In this document: positions 17,323 through 24,782 of the stretch, in pieces
How the letters are laid out: the number at the start of each line of letters is the position of its first letter
Position numbering within the stretch: position 1 is the stretch's first letter
Source: Clostridium sp. DSM 8431
Lineage (GTDB): Bacteria > Bacillota > Clostridia > Clostridiales > Clostridiaceae
NCBI RefSeq assembly: GCF_900116755.1
Contig: NZ_FPBY01000018.1
Span: forward strand, 1 to 32,112
DNA length: 32,112 bases
Reading direction: 5' to 3'
Notes under the pieces: generated by a model
The model's database searches: none
The model's input: the letters and a program-made list of their open reading frames with translations, nothing else
What the model was told of the DNA's origin: nothing
Translations under genes and position numbers: made by a program

Positions 17323-17784
17323 ATGGAACTTAATGACATTATTGAAGGATTAAACTGTAATTCTAATAATAGTGGAAACAGTAATAGCAATAATAATGGA
17401 TGTAATTGTAATGGATTGAATTCATTAGGAAACTTGGGTGCTGGATATAATAATTTCGGTGGAAACTGCGGCTTTGGCGGCGGATGGTGGTGGATCTGGA
17501 TTCTATTAATCTTCTTCTTCTTCGGATGCGGTGGAAATGGATACGGAAATTATGGAATGATGAATAATTGCTGCTGTGGTAAGAGTTCAAAGAGACATCG
17601 TAACTATTGCTGCGACCCATGCTGCTGTGGTAGAAACAATAATAACAACAACTCATTCTTTGGTGGATCTTGGTGGTTATTCTTATTAGTTCTTCTATTT
17701 ATCTGTGGTGGAAACAATGGATTAGGTGGAAACTGTGGAATAGGCGGATATGGCGGATTCGATGGAATAGGCTGCGGATTCTAA
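17323..17784 (+). CDS. Cys/Gly/Asn-rich membrane miniprotein, 153 aa
   Basis: The N-terminus (residues 1-45) is Asn/Ser/Gly-rich, with a short hydrophobic span at 55-68 (WWWIWILLIFFFFG) and a second at 117-128 (WWLFLLVLLFIC), and a Gly-rich C-terminal tail. Sixteen cysteines include CCC at 83-85, CC at 96-97 and CCC at 100-102, set in a basic stretch (KSSKRHR). Clostridial genomes hold similar proteins, sometimes named chorion class high-cysteine protein, with no known function. Disulfide cross-linking or metal binding is plausible. ATG 17323 is chosen because AAGGAGG lies at 17308-17314. The upstream open frame has no such site. The next gene is 39 bases away and likely co-transcribed. Confidence 0.8.
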   Translation: MELNDIIEGLNCNSNNSGNSNSNNNGCNCNGLNSLGNLGAGYNNFGGNCGFGGGWWWIWILLIFFFFGCGGNGYGNYGMMNNCCCGKSSKRHRNYCCDPCCCGRNNNNNNSFFGGSWWLFLLVLLFICGGNNGLGGNCGIGGYGGFDGIGCGF

Positions 17785-17823
17785 AAATATAAGCTTATAA
17801 TTAATTAGAAGGGAGATAAGTTT

Positions 17824-18084
17824 ATGTCAAAGCATAAAGATAAAAGAGGCTGCTGCTGTAAATGTTGTGATTCATGTTGCTGCTCTTCAGGATATATGAA
17901 TAACTATGGTGGATTTGGAAATATCTTTGGAGGATCAGGATGTGGATTCTGGGAAGCTATTCTATTTTGGTTAATAGCATGTGGAGCAGGACTTCTAAAT
18001 ACTAATTCAATTTTAATAATATTACTATTCTTACTTTATGGCTGGTGCGGCGATAATGGCTGCCAAAATAGCTTTGGTTGGTAG
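17824..18084 (+). CDS. Cys-rich membrane miniprotein, 86 aa, related in style to the preceding one
   Basis: The N-terminal 20 residues contain eight cysteines (10-12, 14, 15, 18-20) in a basic context (SKHKDKRG). A Gly-rich stretch follows (24-41), then two hydrophobic segments at about 42-55 and 62-73, and a Cys/Gly tail, twelve cysteines in all. AGAAGGGAG at 17808-17816 supports ATG 17824. A GC-rich hairpin (18095-18123) closes the unit. Composition and order suggest a paired role with the 153-aa protein, possibly at the spore or cell surface. This is inference, and the family is not recognised. Confidence 0.8.
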   Translation: MSKHKDKRGCCCKCCDSCCCSSGYMNNYGGFGNIFGGSGCGFWEAILFWLIACGAGLLNTNSILIILLFLLYGWCGDNGCQNSFGW

Positions 18085-18094
18085 TAAAGTTAAA

Positions 18095-18123
18095 TGGAGG
18101 GCGCTATAATAAAGTGCCCTCCA
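18095..18123 (+). terminator. GC-rich hairpin after the Cys-rich pair
   Basis: A 10-bp stem TGGAGGGCGC / GTGCCCTCCA (one wobble), 18095-18104 with 18114-18123, and a 9-base loop. The tail is AAAAATTTT rather than a T run, so termination efficiency is uncertain. Confidence 0.55.
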
Positions 18124-18145
18124 AAAATTTTGTCCAAAATAAATT

Positions 18146-18173
18146 AACGAATAAGAAATAAATACATATACTA
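18146..18173 (+). promoter_or_regulatory. Candidate sigma-K-type promoter (sporulation)
   Basis: AACG at 18146-18149 and CATATACTA at 18165-18173 fit the sigma-K consensus (AC, 16-base spacer, CATAnnnTA), with the start codon 31 bases downstream. A TATAAT at 18178-18183 without a good -35 is an alternative sigma-A element. The match is short, so chance is possible. Confidence 0.35.
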
Positions 18174-18203
18174 TCAATATAATACTTGATTTGGAGAGTT
18201 GTT

Positions 18204-18632
18204 ATGTCGAGACATAAACGTAAATCCAGGGATATGAATAAAATTAGAAATCCTTATTTTAATAACTGCATAAATAATAACCCTTTTGGTATAAGTCCAC
18301 AACAGTTATTGAGATTATTGGGAAGTAACATAGATATGAGTGGTATTAACAATATATTATCATCAATGGGACGAGAAGGATTTGATATTAATGCTATGAA
18401 CACACAGATGAATAATTTTAATAGTATGAATGATACTAAAAGCTGTGAAAACATTAATTTAAATCAGGAAGTAGACCTTAAGTCGGAGAACATAGAAAGT
18501 ATTAAGGATGAAGATGATAATATAAAATTTCTTCAAAGTATAAAGAGTATAGTTTCTAAAGATAAGGCTGAATTTATTGATAAGGTAATAGAGTTATATA
18601 ATTCTGGTGCATTTAAAGATTTTAAAAAGTAA
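18204..18632 (+). CDS. Uncharacterised 142-aa protein beside the Cys-rich genes
   Basis: A basic start (MSRHKRKSRD, echoing MSKHKDKRG of the 86-aa neighbour) is followed by an Asn-rich segment with NPFGISPQQLLRLLGSNIDM, a low-complexity Asn/Met middle, and an acidic then helical end (KFLQSIKSIVSKDKAEFIDKVIELYNSG). No membrane helix or signal peptide. ATG 18204 is chosen with TTGGAGAG at 18191-18198. The open frame upstream to 18186 lacks a site. The layout resembles hypothetical clostridial proteins found with spore genes, from memory only. Together with the sigma-K-like box this suggests sporulation, which is inference. Confidence 0.75.
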   Translation: MSRHKRKSRDMNKIRNPYFNNCINNNPFGISPQQLLRLLGSNIDMSGINNILSSMGREGFDINAMNTQMNNFNSMNDTKSCENINLNQEVDLKSENIESIKDEDDNIKFLQSIKSIVSKDKAEFIDKVIELYNSGAFKDFKK

Positions 18633-18669
18633 TGAATAATTTTTGTTATATAGGTTAATAATATTATTG

Positions 18670-18771
18670 TACCGGAGAAAGTATTCTCCTATAGCTAAAT
18701 GAAGTTTTTCTTCATACTAGCTAAACCCCCCCCATCCCCCTTTTAGGCCGCAACGTTGTTGCGGTCTTTTA
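18670..18771 (+). ncRNA. Candidate C-rich small RNA with its own terminator
   Basis: Between two convergent genes lie three hairpins: GGAGAA-agta-TTCTCC (18674-18689), a TAGCT...ATGAAG / CTTCAT...AGCTA hairpin (about 18691-18725), and the terminator at 18746-18770. Between the last two is a single-stranded run of eight C residues (18726-18733), AT, then five C residues, followed by TTTT. This is the layout of Firmicute small RNAs that bind G-rich ribosome binding sites with a C-rich loop, and the pyrimidine-rich sporulation RNA CsfG is a known example. No convincing promoter was found, so the 5' end is approximate. Confidence 0.45.
18746..18770 (+). terminator. GC-rich terminator with triloop
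   Basis: Stem GGCCGCAAC / GTTGCGGTC (9 bp with one wobble) with loop GTT, then TTTT. The T run is only on the + strand side, so it serves the + strand gene or the candidate small RNA, not the convergent gene. Confidence 0.8.
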
Positions 18772-18784
18772 ATATTATAAAATA

Positions 18785-19711
18785 TTATTTTTGATGAAAT
18801 GATGAAATTTCATAAGTTGTATCATTAATAAGTTCAGTAGTTAGATAAATTGTTATTTGAGATTTTGAATTATCATAAGATGAATATTTTTCAAAGTTAA
18901 GATTCCACTTATAAGATGCAGCTTTTCCTTTAGTATTAGAAGTATCATCATAGAAAAAACCATTTTGGAAACTATAAGTATTATTTTCCTTATCTAAATT
19001 CCAGAGTAGGCTTAAATCTTCTGGTGAAATTCCTTCTTTAAATATATTAGGAAGTTCGTATAATTCTGATTGCATTTCTATTACATTAATAAATGATTGA
19101 ATAATCGCTATATCTGGATTTAAATTTGTATCACTTGTAGTATCAAGAATTTCCTTATCTAAAATCATAAAAGAATTAAAAGATGACATTCCAGAAAAAG
19201 AATTTAATGTATAACATTCTGGAGTTTTATTAGAATTTAAATCTAAAGCACCTAATAAATTATTATCATTGCTAAAGACTTTTATAAAGCTATTATCTTT
19301 CCAAGTAAAAATATAATTAACAGGTTTATTGTTTAAGTTTCCTTGTACTATAATATCAGGATATAAGTTTCGAGATAACTTTTGTATATATATACTTAAA
19401 GGCCAAAAAGAAGAGTGAGTAGATAAAATATTGTTATCACATAATGAACTAAGAAAATATGTATGATTATCAGATGTGATTTCAATATCATCATTATCAT
19501 TTTGAGTTATTATAGATATAGTTTCTTTATTGCCATCTGCATTTAAATCAAGAGAATTATTTTTCATAGTATCTAATGGTTTAAAAGTTTCTTTAGTAAG
19601 GCTACTACTGTTGTCTTTCATAGGATATATAAGAAGAATGAATAGGATTAATATTATAAAGAGTCCTAGAATATACATAATATTTTTTTTGCTTACAAAT
19701 ATATACTTCAT
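18785..19711 (-). CDS. Membrane-anchored extracytoplasmic protein, 308 aa, function unknown
   Basis: A short basic N-terminus (MKYIFVSKKN) and a membrane helix at about residues 11-28 (IMYILGLFIILILFILLIYP) put the rest outside the cell. Residues around 50-60 (SLDLNADGNKETISI) contain a DxNxDGxxE loop like calcium-binding FG-GAP or dockerin-type repeats, and a second, weaker copy (GALDLNSNKTPECY) follows. The remainder is beta-rich without a recognised family. Start at 19711 is chosen because AGGTGAT lies just upstream (19722-19728). A longer open frame to 19837 lacks a site and crosses the perR terminator. No terminator of its own is seen on this strand. Confidence 0.75.
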   Translation of the reverse strand: MKYIFVSKKNIMYILGLFIILILFILLIYPMKDNSSSLTKETFKPLDTMKNNSLDLNADGNKETISIITQNDNDDIEITSDNHTYFLSSLCDNNILSTHSSFWPLSIYIQKLSRNLYPDIIVQGNLNNKPVNYIFTWKDNSFIKVFSNDNNLLGALDLNSNKTPECYTLNSFSGMSSFNSFMILDKEILDTTSDTNLNPDIAIIQSFINVIEMQSELYELPNIFKEGISPEDLSLLWNLDKENNTYSFQNGFFYDDTSNTKGKAASYKWNLNFEKYSSYDNSKSQITIYLTTELINDTTYEISSFHQK

Positions 19712-19792
19712 TAATTTATCACCTCTTATATACGTATATGAAGCGACAATATTAAATATAAGTAACAGTTTAAATTTAAAACTTCTAGACAT

Positions 19793-19822
19793 AAAAAAAG
19801 AACTAAATTTAATTAGTTCTTT
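19793..19822 (-). terminator. Terminator of perR
   Basis: On the minus strand AAAGAACTAA pairs with TTAGTTCTTT (10 bp), followed by a T run. It overlaps the perR stop codon, which is common for compact clostridial genes. Confidence 0.75.
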
Positions 19823-20235
19823 CCGTTTGCTAAGCAAGATTCACATACTCCATAAAAATAAACCTGATTCGATACTACGTTGTAGTTCGTATGTTTTTTT
19901 GCTTCTTCATTTAAATATGTTGAATCAAAACACTCTAAATCATCTACTTTTCCACAATGAATACATTGAATATGAGCATGACTTGAGACTGTTCCGTCAT
20001 ATCTAAAATTACCTTCACCAACGTTAATTTCTTGAATTAACTCAACTTCTACTAGAGTCTTTAATGCTTTATAAACAGTTGCAAGACTCATTGTAGGATA
20101 GTCAGGTTGTAATGCCTTATAAATAGCTTCTGCAGAAGGGTGATCCTTAGTACTATTAAGATATTTATAAACTGCTAATCTTTGTGGAGTAAGTTTTAAT
20201 TTTTTTTCTTTAAAAATAGATGAAATTGTATCCAT
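19813..20235 (-). CDS. perR: Fur-family peroxide-sensing repressor PerR
   Basis: A 140-aa metalloregulator with an N-terminal winged helix (LTPQRLAVYKYL, SLATVYKALKTL) and a C-terminal metal domain. The structural zinc site is complete (C91, C94, C131, C134). The regulatory ligands align to B. subtilis PerR with a constant offset of five: H32, D80, H86, H88 and D99 for H37, D85, H91, H93 and D104. The Asp at position 80 is the usual mark of PerR over Fur or Zur. PerR represses catalase, peroxidase and iron-storage genes until iron-catalysed oxidation inactivates it. The promoter overlaps a Per-box-like palindrome, suggesting autoregulation. The start fits a GGAAGGAATG ribosome binding site. 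No oxidative-stress genes are adjacent. Confidence 0.9.
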   Translation of the reverse strand: MDTISSIFKEKKLKLTPQRLAVYKYLNSTKDHPSAEAIYKALQPDYPTMSLATVYKALKTLVEVELIQEINVGEGNFRYDGTVSSHAHIQCIHCGKVDDLECFDSTYLNEEAKKHTNYNVVSNQVYFYGVCESCLANGKN

Positions 20236-20257
20236 TAATTACATTCCTTCCGATATA

Positions 20258-20273
20258 TTATAATAAATTATAA
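20258..20273 (-). promoter_or_regulatory. Per-box-like operator overlapping the perR -10
   Basis: TTATAATAAATTATAA is a palindrome of TTATAAT half-sites with a two-base centre. The PerR consensus has a one-base centre, so this is a near match. Its right half contains the -10 TATAAT of perR. Confidence 0.5.
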
Positions 20274-20296
20274 TATATAATCACTGGTTGTGTCAA
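20267..20296 (-). promoter_or_regulatory. Sigma-A promoter of perR
   Basis: On the minus strand TTGACA (20296-20291) and TATAAT (20272-20267) are separated by 18 bases. A repressor bound to the Per-box-like site would cover the -10. Confidence 0.7.
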
Positions 20297-20479
20297 TAAT
20301 TATTTATAGAATATTATAAGTAAAAAATAATTATTATTATTTAATTAGGATAAATTATAGTGTTAGATAAAAAATAAGGATAAAAAAGAAAAGATGTAAA
20401 AAAATATTGAATATGTAATATAATGGTGGTAAACTTAAATAAACTAAGTCTAAGTGACTTATTGGTAGGGGGGATTAAG

Positions 20480-20797
20480 ATGTCAAAATACAAAGTTGGA
20501 GATGAATTAGTAATAATTAATGATCCAAATGAAGAAGAAAGAAAACTTAAGGAATTAACTCAGTTGTCAGTTAAAGATGATTATGCACAAATTTCTTGGG
20601 GAATTAAAATTGTAGATGTAGAATATGATAAACCAAATGTAACTTTAACATATAGAAATGTTGAAGGTCAAGAAAGTAAAGTGTTTGCAGTATGTAATGA
20701 TGTTAAGAACTTTGATCAAGAAAAGGTACTTGAAAAGGCACTATTAAAAGCATTCCAAAATGAAATTATACAGATTTCTGTAAATAAAAATAAGTAA
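20480..20797 (+). CDS. Uncharacterised 105-aa soluble protein
   Basis: A small acidic protein (MSKYKVGDELVIINDPNEEE start) of mixed alpha/beta type, no membrane segment or cysteine motif except one Cys in VFAVCNDV. ATG 20480 is chosen because the G-rich ribosome binding site AGGGGGGAT lies at 20467-20475. An upstream open frame to 20423 lacks one. Its site is complementary to the AUCCCCC stretch of the candidate small RNA (18734-18740). It starts divergently from perR about 240 bases away, so no shared promoter is implied. I do not recognise the family. Confidence 0.7.
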   Translation: MSKYKVGDELVIINDPNEEERKLKELTQLSVKDDYAQISWGIKIVDVEYDKPNVTLTYRNVEGQESKVFAVCNDVKNFDQEKVLEKALLKAFQNEIIQISVNKNK

Positions 20798-20808
20798 GCT
20801 TACATTAC

Positions 20809-20852
20809 TAACTGCCTAAAAACATATTCTGTGCTTTTTGGCAGTTATTATA
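20809..20852 (+). terminator. Terminator after the 105-aa gene
   Basis: Stem TAACTGCC / GGCAGTTA (20809-20816 with 20840-20847), extended by A5 facing T5 with a bulge, and an AT-rich tail. Confidence 0.65.
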
Positions 20853-20910
20853 TTTTCTTCAAAATAGCTTATAATGCTGAAGTTTTTATCATAATACAAA
20901 GGGAATTTTC

Positions 20911-20939
20911 TTTAAATTTTTAATTCTTTATACTATAAT
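20911..20939 (+). promoter_or_regulatory. Candidate promoter of the EAL-HDOD gene
   Basis: TTTAAA at 20911-20916 and TATAAT at 20934-20939 are 17 bases apart, 31 bases before the start codon. The -35 is weak. Confidence 0.45.
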
Positions 20940-20969
20940 TAAATAAAATATATAGTAGGGAGTTGCAAG

Positions 20970-22184
20970 ATGGAGATTTTTTTGGCTAGACAAGCTATAT
21001 ATGATAAAAAAGGTGACGTAGTAGCTTATGAATTATTATTTAGAGATTCAAGAGAGAACTATTTTCCTCGAAATATTGATGAGGAAAAAGCTACATTAAA
21101 ACTTATTTCAAATTGTGGAATGATGGGCATTTCAAAGTTGCCAAATAATAAAAAGGCATTTGTTAATTTTCCAAGAGGAGTTTTACTTAAGGATGTAGTA
21201 AGTCTCCTATCTTCTGAAAGGTATGTAGTTGAAATCTTAGAGAATGTTGAACCAACTGAAGAAATACTTATATATTTATCAGAATTAAAAAAGAAGAATT
21301 ATATACTTGCTTTAGATGATGTTAGCAATAAAGAGAGATGTAAAGATTTTGAAACTCTAATAGATATATATATAATTGATTTTGTTGCAGCTAATAAGGA
21401 TGAAAGAAGCAAAATTGTAGAGGAAATAAGAAGAATAAATCCTAAAGCAGAATTATTAGCAGAAAAAATTGAAAATGAAGAAGAATATGAAGAAGCAATT
21501 AATCTTGGATATTCATACTTCCAAGGATACTATTTTAGCAAACCTGTTATTGTTTCAGGAAAAGATATAGAGGTTAAAAACTTAAATTGTTTTAATATTA
21601 TGGTTGAACTTTTAAATCCTGATTTTAGTATTGATGTTGTTGAAGATATTATAAAATCTGATGTGGGAATAAGTTATAAATTAATTAAGTTCTTAAATTC
21701 ATCAGCTTTTGGATTTAAGCAAGAAATAACATCAATAAGGCAAGCTATTATGATGATAGGAAGAAAAGAATTAAAGAAGTGGCTTTCATTACTTGCTATT
21801 AGTGAAATTCAAGGGGAAAGTAATGAACAAGTAACTGTGGTTAGTATAATGAAGGCGCGTTTTTGCGAGCTTATTGCAATGAATGTAGTAGGTGATAAGT
21901 CAGCAAATGCATTTTTAACAGGATTATTTTCTAATTTAGATATTTTTATTAATAAAGATATGGAAGAAATTATAGATGAAATTCCAACTTTATCAGAAGA
22001 AGTTAAAATGGCTTTGTTAGGAAAAGAAAATGTGCTTGGAGATATACTTAAGCTTGTAAATGCATATGAAAATATGGATATGGAACAAGTAGATATATTA
22101 TGTGATAAGCTTGGATATGATAAAAATTTATTAGTAGAGCAATATATAGAAGCAGTAAATTGGGTAAATAGGATTACTAATTAA
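20970..22184 (+). CDS. EAL-HDOD signalling protein (YuxH-like)
   Basis: A 404-aa protein joining an N-terminal EAL-type domain (1-200) to a C-terminal HDOD domain (about 200-400). The EAL part starts IFLARQAIYDKKG with YELLFRDS in place of the EAL motif. Some phosphodiesterase positions are kept (FVNFPRG, VVEILENVE, LAEKIENEEEY, YFQGYYFSKP), but the lysine of the KIDxxF motif is replaced (IIDFVAAN). It is therefore probably not an active cyclic-di-GMP phosphodiesterase. The HDOD part (DVGISYKLIKFLNSSAFG, IRQAIMMIGRKELKKW) is conserved. Such proteins are thought to be adapters in signalling. Start ATG has AGTAGGGAG upstream. It stands alone apart from the small gene 36 bases downstream. Confidence 0.9.
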   Translation: MEIFLARQAIYDKKGDVVAYELLFRDSRENYFPRNIDEEKATLKLISNCGMMGISKLPNNKKAFVNFPRGVLLKDVVSLLSSERYVVEILENVEPTEEILIYLSELKKKNYILALDDVSNKERCKDFETLIDIYIIDFVAANKDERSKIVEEIRRINPKAELLAEKIENEEEYEEAINLGYSYFQGYYFSKPVIVSGKDIEVKNLNCFNIMVELLNPDFSIDVVEDIIKSDVGISYKLIKFLNSSAFGFKQEITSIRQAIMMIGRKELKKWLSLLAISEIQGESNEQVTVVSIMKARFCELIAMNVVGDKSANAFLTGLFSNLDIFINKDMEEIIDEIPTLSEEVKMALLGKENVLGDILKLVNAYENMDMEQVDILCDKLGYDKNLLVEQYIEAVNWVNRITN

Positions 22185-22220
22185 GTATAAAATATGTTGA
22201 ATATTTAAGGGTGATGGTTT

Positions 22221-22400
22221 ATGAGAATATGTCCATTTTGGTCAAGCGAAAGAAGAAAAATAGAATGCAGTAATGACTGCCCTATGAATGATTTTTATTC
22301 AACAGAAGATAATTGTCCTTTTCAGGAATATTTAGATGAAAACAGCATAAAGATAAAAAGCATTGATGAAGGGGAATTTGCATATAAAGAAAATGAATAA
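22221..22400 (+). CDS. Small Cys-containing conserved-looking protein, 59 aa
   Basis: The protein reads MRICPFWSSERRKIECSNDC, continues with PMNDFYS and a final NCPFQEYL, and ends acidic. Cysteines at 4, 17, 21 and 32, each pair beside Pro (CPFW, CSNDCPM, CPFQ), suggest a small metal or disulfide site. Similar short CPFW proteins occur in Firmicutes, from memory. ATG 22221 has AAGGGTGATGG at 22208-22218. It follows the EAL-HDOD gene by 36 bases and precedes a strong terminator, so it belongs to the same transcript. Function unknown. Confidence 0.7.
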   Translation: MRICPFWSSERRKIECSNDCPMNDFYSTEDNCPFQEYLDENSIKIKSIDEGEFAYKENE

Positions 22401-22432
22401 ATTCTCATCAATATTAATAAAGATGTTTTTTT

Positions 22433-22482
22433 AAAAGTCTTAACAGATCTGTATTATTAAATAGGTTTGTTAGGGCTTTTTT
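22433..22482 (+). terminator. Terminator after the 59-aa gene
   Basis: About 17 pairs with four wobbles (22433-22449 with 22464-22480), the A-tract side opposite a T tract, and a T run to 22482. Confidence 0.7.
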
Positions 22483-22582
22483 ACTTGTAGATTTTATAAA
22501 TAATTATTAAAATATAATTATTTGATTAGGAAAAATGATATTTGGTAATAATTTAGATAAATTAAGGAGGAGTCATTTTAAT

Positions 22583-24595
22583 ATGAATTTAGACAGCTAT
22601 CAAATGAAAGCAGTAAAGGCTTTAGATAAAAACATACTTGTTGTTGCTGCACCTGGCTCTGGAAAGACGACTGTTATAGTAAATAGAATAAAATATTTAG
22701 TTGATGATCTTAAAGTGAAAAATGGAAATATAATTGTTTTAACCTTTACAAAATCAGCAGCTTTAAATATGAAATATAGATATGAAAAAGCTTTTAAAAA
22801 AGAAGTTAGTCCCTTCTTTGGAACTTTTCATGGTCTTTTTTATAAGATTCTTTCAAGGGAAGGATTTAAAATTGAAATTATTCAAGGGTATACAGTTCAA
22901 AAAATAATAGAAGGTGTACTTAAAAAGTATTCTGATGATGTAAGTGAAGATAAAGTTAAGGAAGCTATAAATAATATCTCTTTATTTAAAACCTCAAGAC
23001 AATCCTTTAATGAATTTACTCCAAGCTTTTCTAAAGATATTTTTAAGGAATGTTATGAACAATATACTGCATATAAAAATGAAAATGGATTATGGGATTT
23101 TGATGATTTAGCTATAAAAACTTTAGAGCTTTTTAATGAAAATGAGCGTTTAAGAGAAGGATATAAAGGTCTATTTAAATATATCCTTGTAGATGAGTTC
23201 CAAGATTGTGATGAGCTTCAAATAGACTTTTTAAGACTTATGAATCAAAGTAGTGAAAATTATCTTTTTGCAGTAGGGGATGAAGATCAATGTATATATT
23301 CATTTAGAGGTTCTAAACCTGAATATATGGTTATATTTGATAAGATTTATGAATGTGGTAAGAAGTATTATCTATCAAAGAATTATAGAAGTAACAAGAA
23401 TATAATAGAAGCTTCTAAAAAAGTTATTTCATACAATAAATCAAGAAATAACAAAGAAATATTTTCTAATAAAGAAACAGATGGAGTAATAGATTGTGTT
23501 GCCTGCCAAGATGAAAATGCCCAAGGCGAAGAAATTGTTAAGAGAATAAAGGCATTAGAGGAAAGTGGAAAATATAATTACAAAGATAACATAGTTTTAT
23601 ATAGAACTAATATGGAATCTATGAGTATAGTTGATACCTTTATTAGAAATAAAATACCTTTTACTATGATGGATAGAGAATATAATTTCTTTAATCATTT
23701 TATTTGCAGAGATCTTTTATCTTACTTAGCATTAGCTAATAATCCATATGATAGGGAGTCCTTTATACATATTATTAATAAGCCTTTTAGATACATAAGT
23801 AAAACTAGTATTGCTTATGTAAGAGATTATAAAGAAGAGAAGGATACCTTTGATATATTAATTGACAAAAGTGATACTCCTACTTTTCAAAAGAAGAAGT
23901 TAGATGAGCTTAAAAGGGATTTTAATTATATAAAGAAAGCTTCATTAAGCAGTGCTGTTCAGTTTATTATTAGTGATTTAGGATATCTTGATTACTTAAA
24001 AACTTATGCTGAAAAGTTTGGAAGTAGTATTGAAGATTTAGAAGATATATTAGAGGAATTCAAAACATCTGCTTCTGCATTTAAAACAATTTATGAGTTT
24101 TTTATTCATGTAGATGAAGTTGGTAAAAAGCTTGAAGAAAGTAAAAGAACTAAGAATGAAAATAGAGTGTTATTAAGTACTATACATGGCGTTAAGGGTA
24201 TGGAGTTTAAAAATGTATTTTTAATTAATTGTAATGAAGATACTATGCCTCATAGCCAAAGTAAAGAAAATAATTTAGAAGAGGAAAGAAGACTTTTCTA
24301 TGTTGCTATAACAAGAGCTATAGATAACCTTTATCTTTTTGTTCCTAAAATGAGAAAAGGTAAGTTTAAGGAAGTTTCAAGGTTTATTACTGAAGGTGGC
24401 TTTATGAGTAAGGTAGAGGCTAAGGCTGAACATAATCTTAAAGTTGGCACAGTTTTAAAACATAAAGCTTTTGGAGAAGGTATTGTTAGAGAAGTTGATG
24501 GAAGTAGCGTTAAGATTAAGTTTGATGACGGAAGAGAGAGAAAGTTTTCTGGAAAAATACTTATGAGAAGCGGACTTATAGAGATAATTAAATAG
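22583..24595 (+). CDS. UvrD/Rep/PcrA-type DNA helicase
   Basis: A superfamily 1A 3'-5' helicase of 670 aa. Motif I is PGSGKTT (about 24-30). Walker B is VDEFQDCDE, motif III GDEDQCIYSFRG, motif IV KNYRSN, motif V STIHGVKGMEF and motif VI RRLFYVAITRA. The C-terminal end (GTVLKHKAFGEGIVREVDG) is a Tudor-like element like that of PcrA. It lacks an obvious nuclease domain. It unwinds DNA in repair or replication restart, but it is shorter and more diverged than canonical PcrA, so I leave the symbol empty. ATG 22583 is chosen for AAGGAGG at 22564-22570. ATG 22535 in the same frame would add 16 residues and cannot be excluded. Confidence 0.9.
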   Translation: MNLDSYQMKAVKALDKNILVVAAPGSGKTTVIVNRIKYLVDDLKVKNGNIIVLTFTKSAALNMKYRYEKAFKKEVSPFFGTFHGLFYKILSREGFKIEIIQGYTVQKIIEGVLKKYSDDVSEDKVKEAINNISLFKTSRQSFNEFTPSFSKDIFKECYEQYTAYKNENGLWDFDDLAIKTLELFNENERLREGYKGLFKYILVDEFQDCDELQIDFLRLMNQSSENYLFAVGDEDQCIYSFRGSKPEYMVIFDKIYECGKKYYLSKNYRSNKNIIEASKKVISYNKSRNNKEIFSNKETDGVIDCVACQDENAQGEEIVKRIKALEESGKYNYKDNIVLYRTNMESMSIVDTFIRNKIPFTMMDREYNFFNHFICRDLLSYLALANNPYDRESFIHIINKPFRYISKTSIAYVRDYKEEKDTFDILIDKSDTPTFQKKKLDELKRDFNYIKKASLSSAVQFIISDLGYLDYLKTYAEKFGSSIEDLEDILEEFKTSASAFKTIYEFFIHVDEVGKKLEESKRTKNENRVLLSTIHGVKGMEFKNVFLINCNEDTMPHSQSKENNLEEERRLFYVAITRAIDNLYLFVPKMRKGKFKEVSRFITEGGFMSKVEAKAEHNLKVGTVLKHKAFGEGIVREVDGSSVKIKFDDGRERKFSGKILMRSGLIEIIK

Positions 24596-24616
24596 AATCA
24601 TTTTTATAATGAATAT

Positions 24617-24662
24617 AGTGGGTATTCTTAAAATTAAAGATAAGGATACTCACTTTTATTTT
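24617..24662 (+). terminator. Terminator after the helicase gene
   Basis: Stem AGTGGGTATTCTTA / TAAGGATACTCACT (14 pairs with two wobbles, 24617-24630 with 24641-24654), followed by TTTATTTTT. Confidence 0.75.
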
Positions 24663-24782
24663 TAAATTAGCGTAGTCGTAAAAGATAGATTATATATCTT
24701 AATAGATTATTTACAATATTTTCAAAAAGAAATACAATATGCATATAAGGATATATCTTTACATAAGGATAGGGGGATATTT

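Noticed and set aside
19530..20006. 158-codon frame on the + strand over perR and its neighbour
   Set aside because: It lies opposite two well supported minus-strand genes, has no ribosome binding site and spans the perR terminator.
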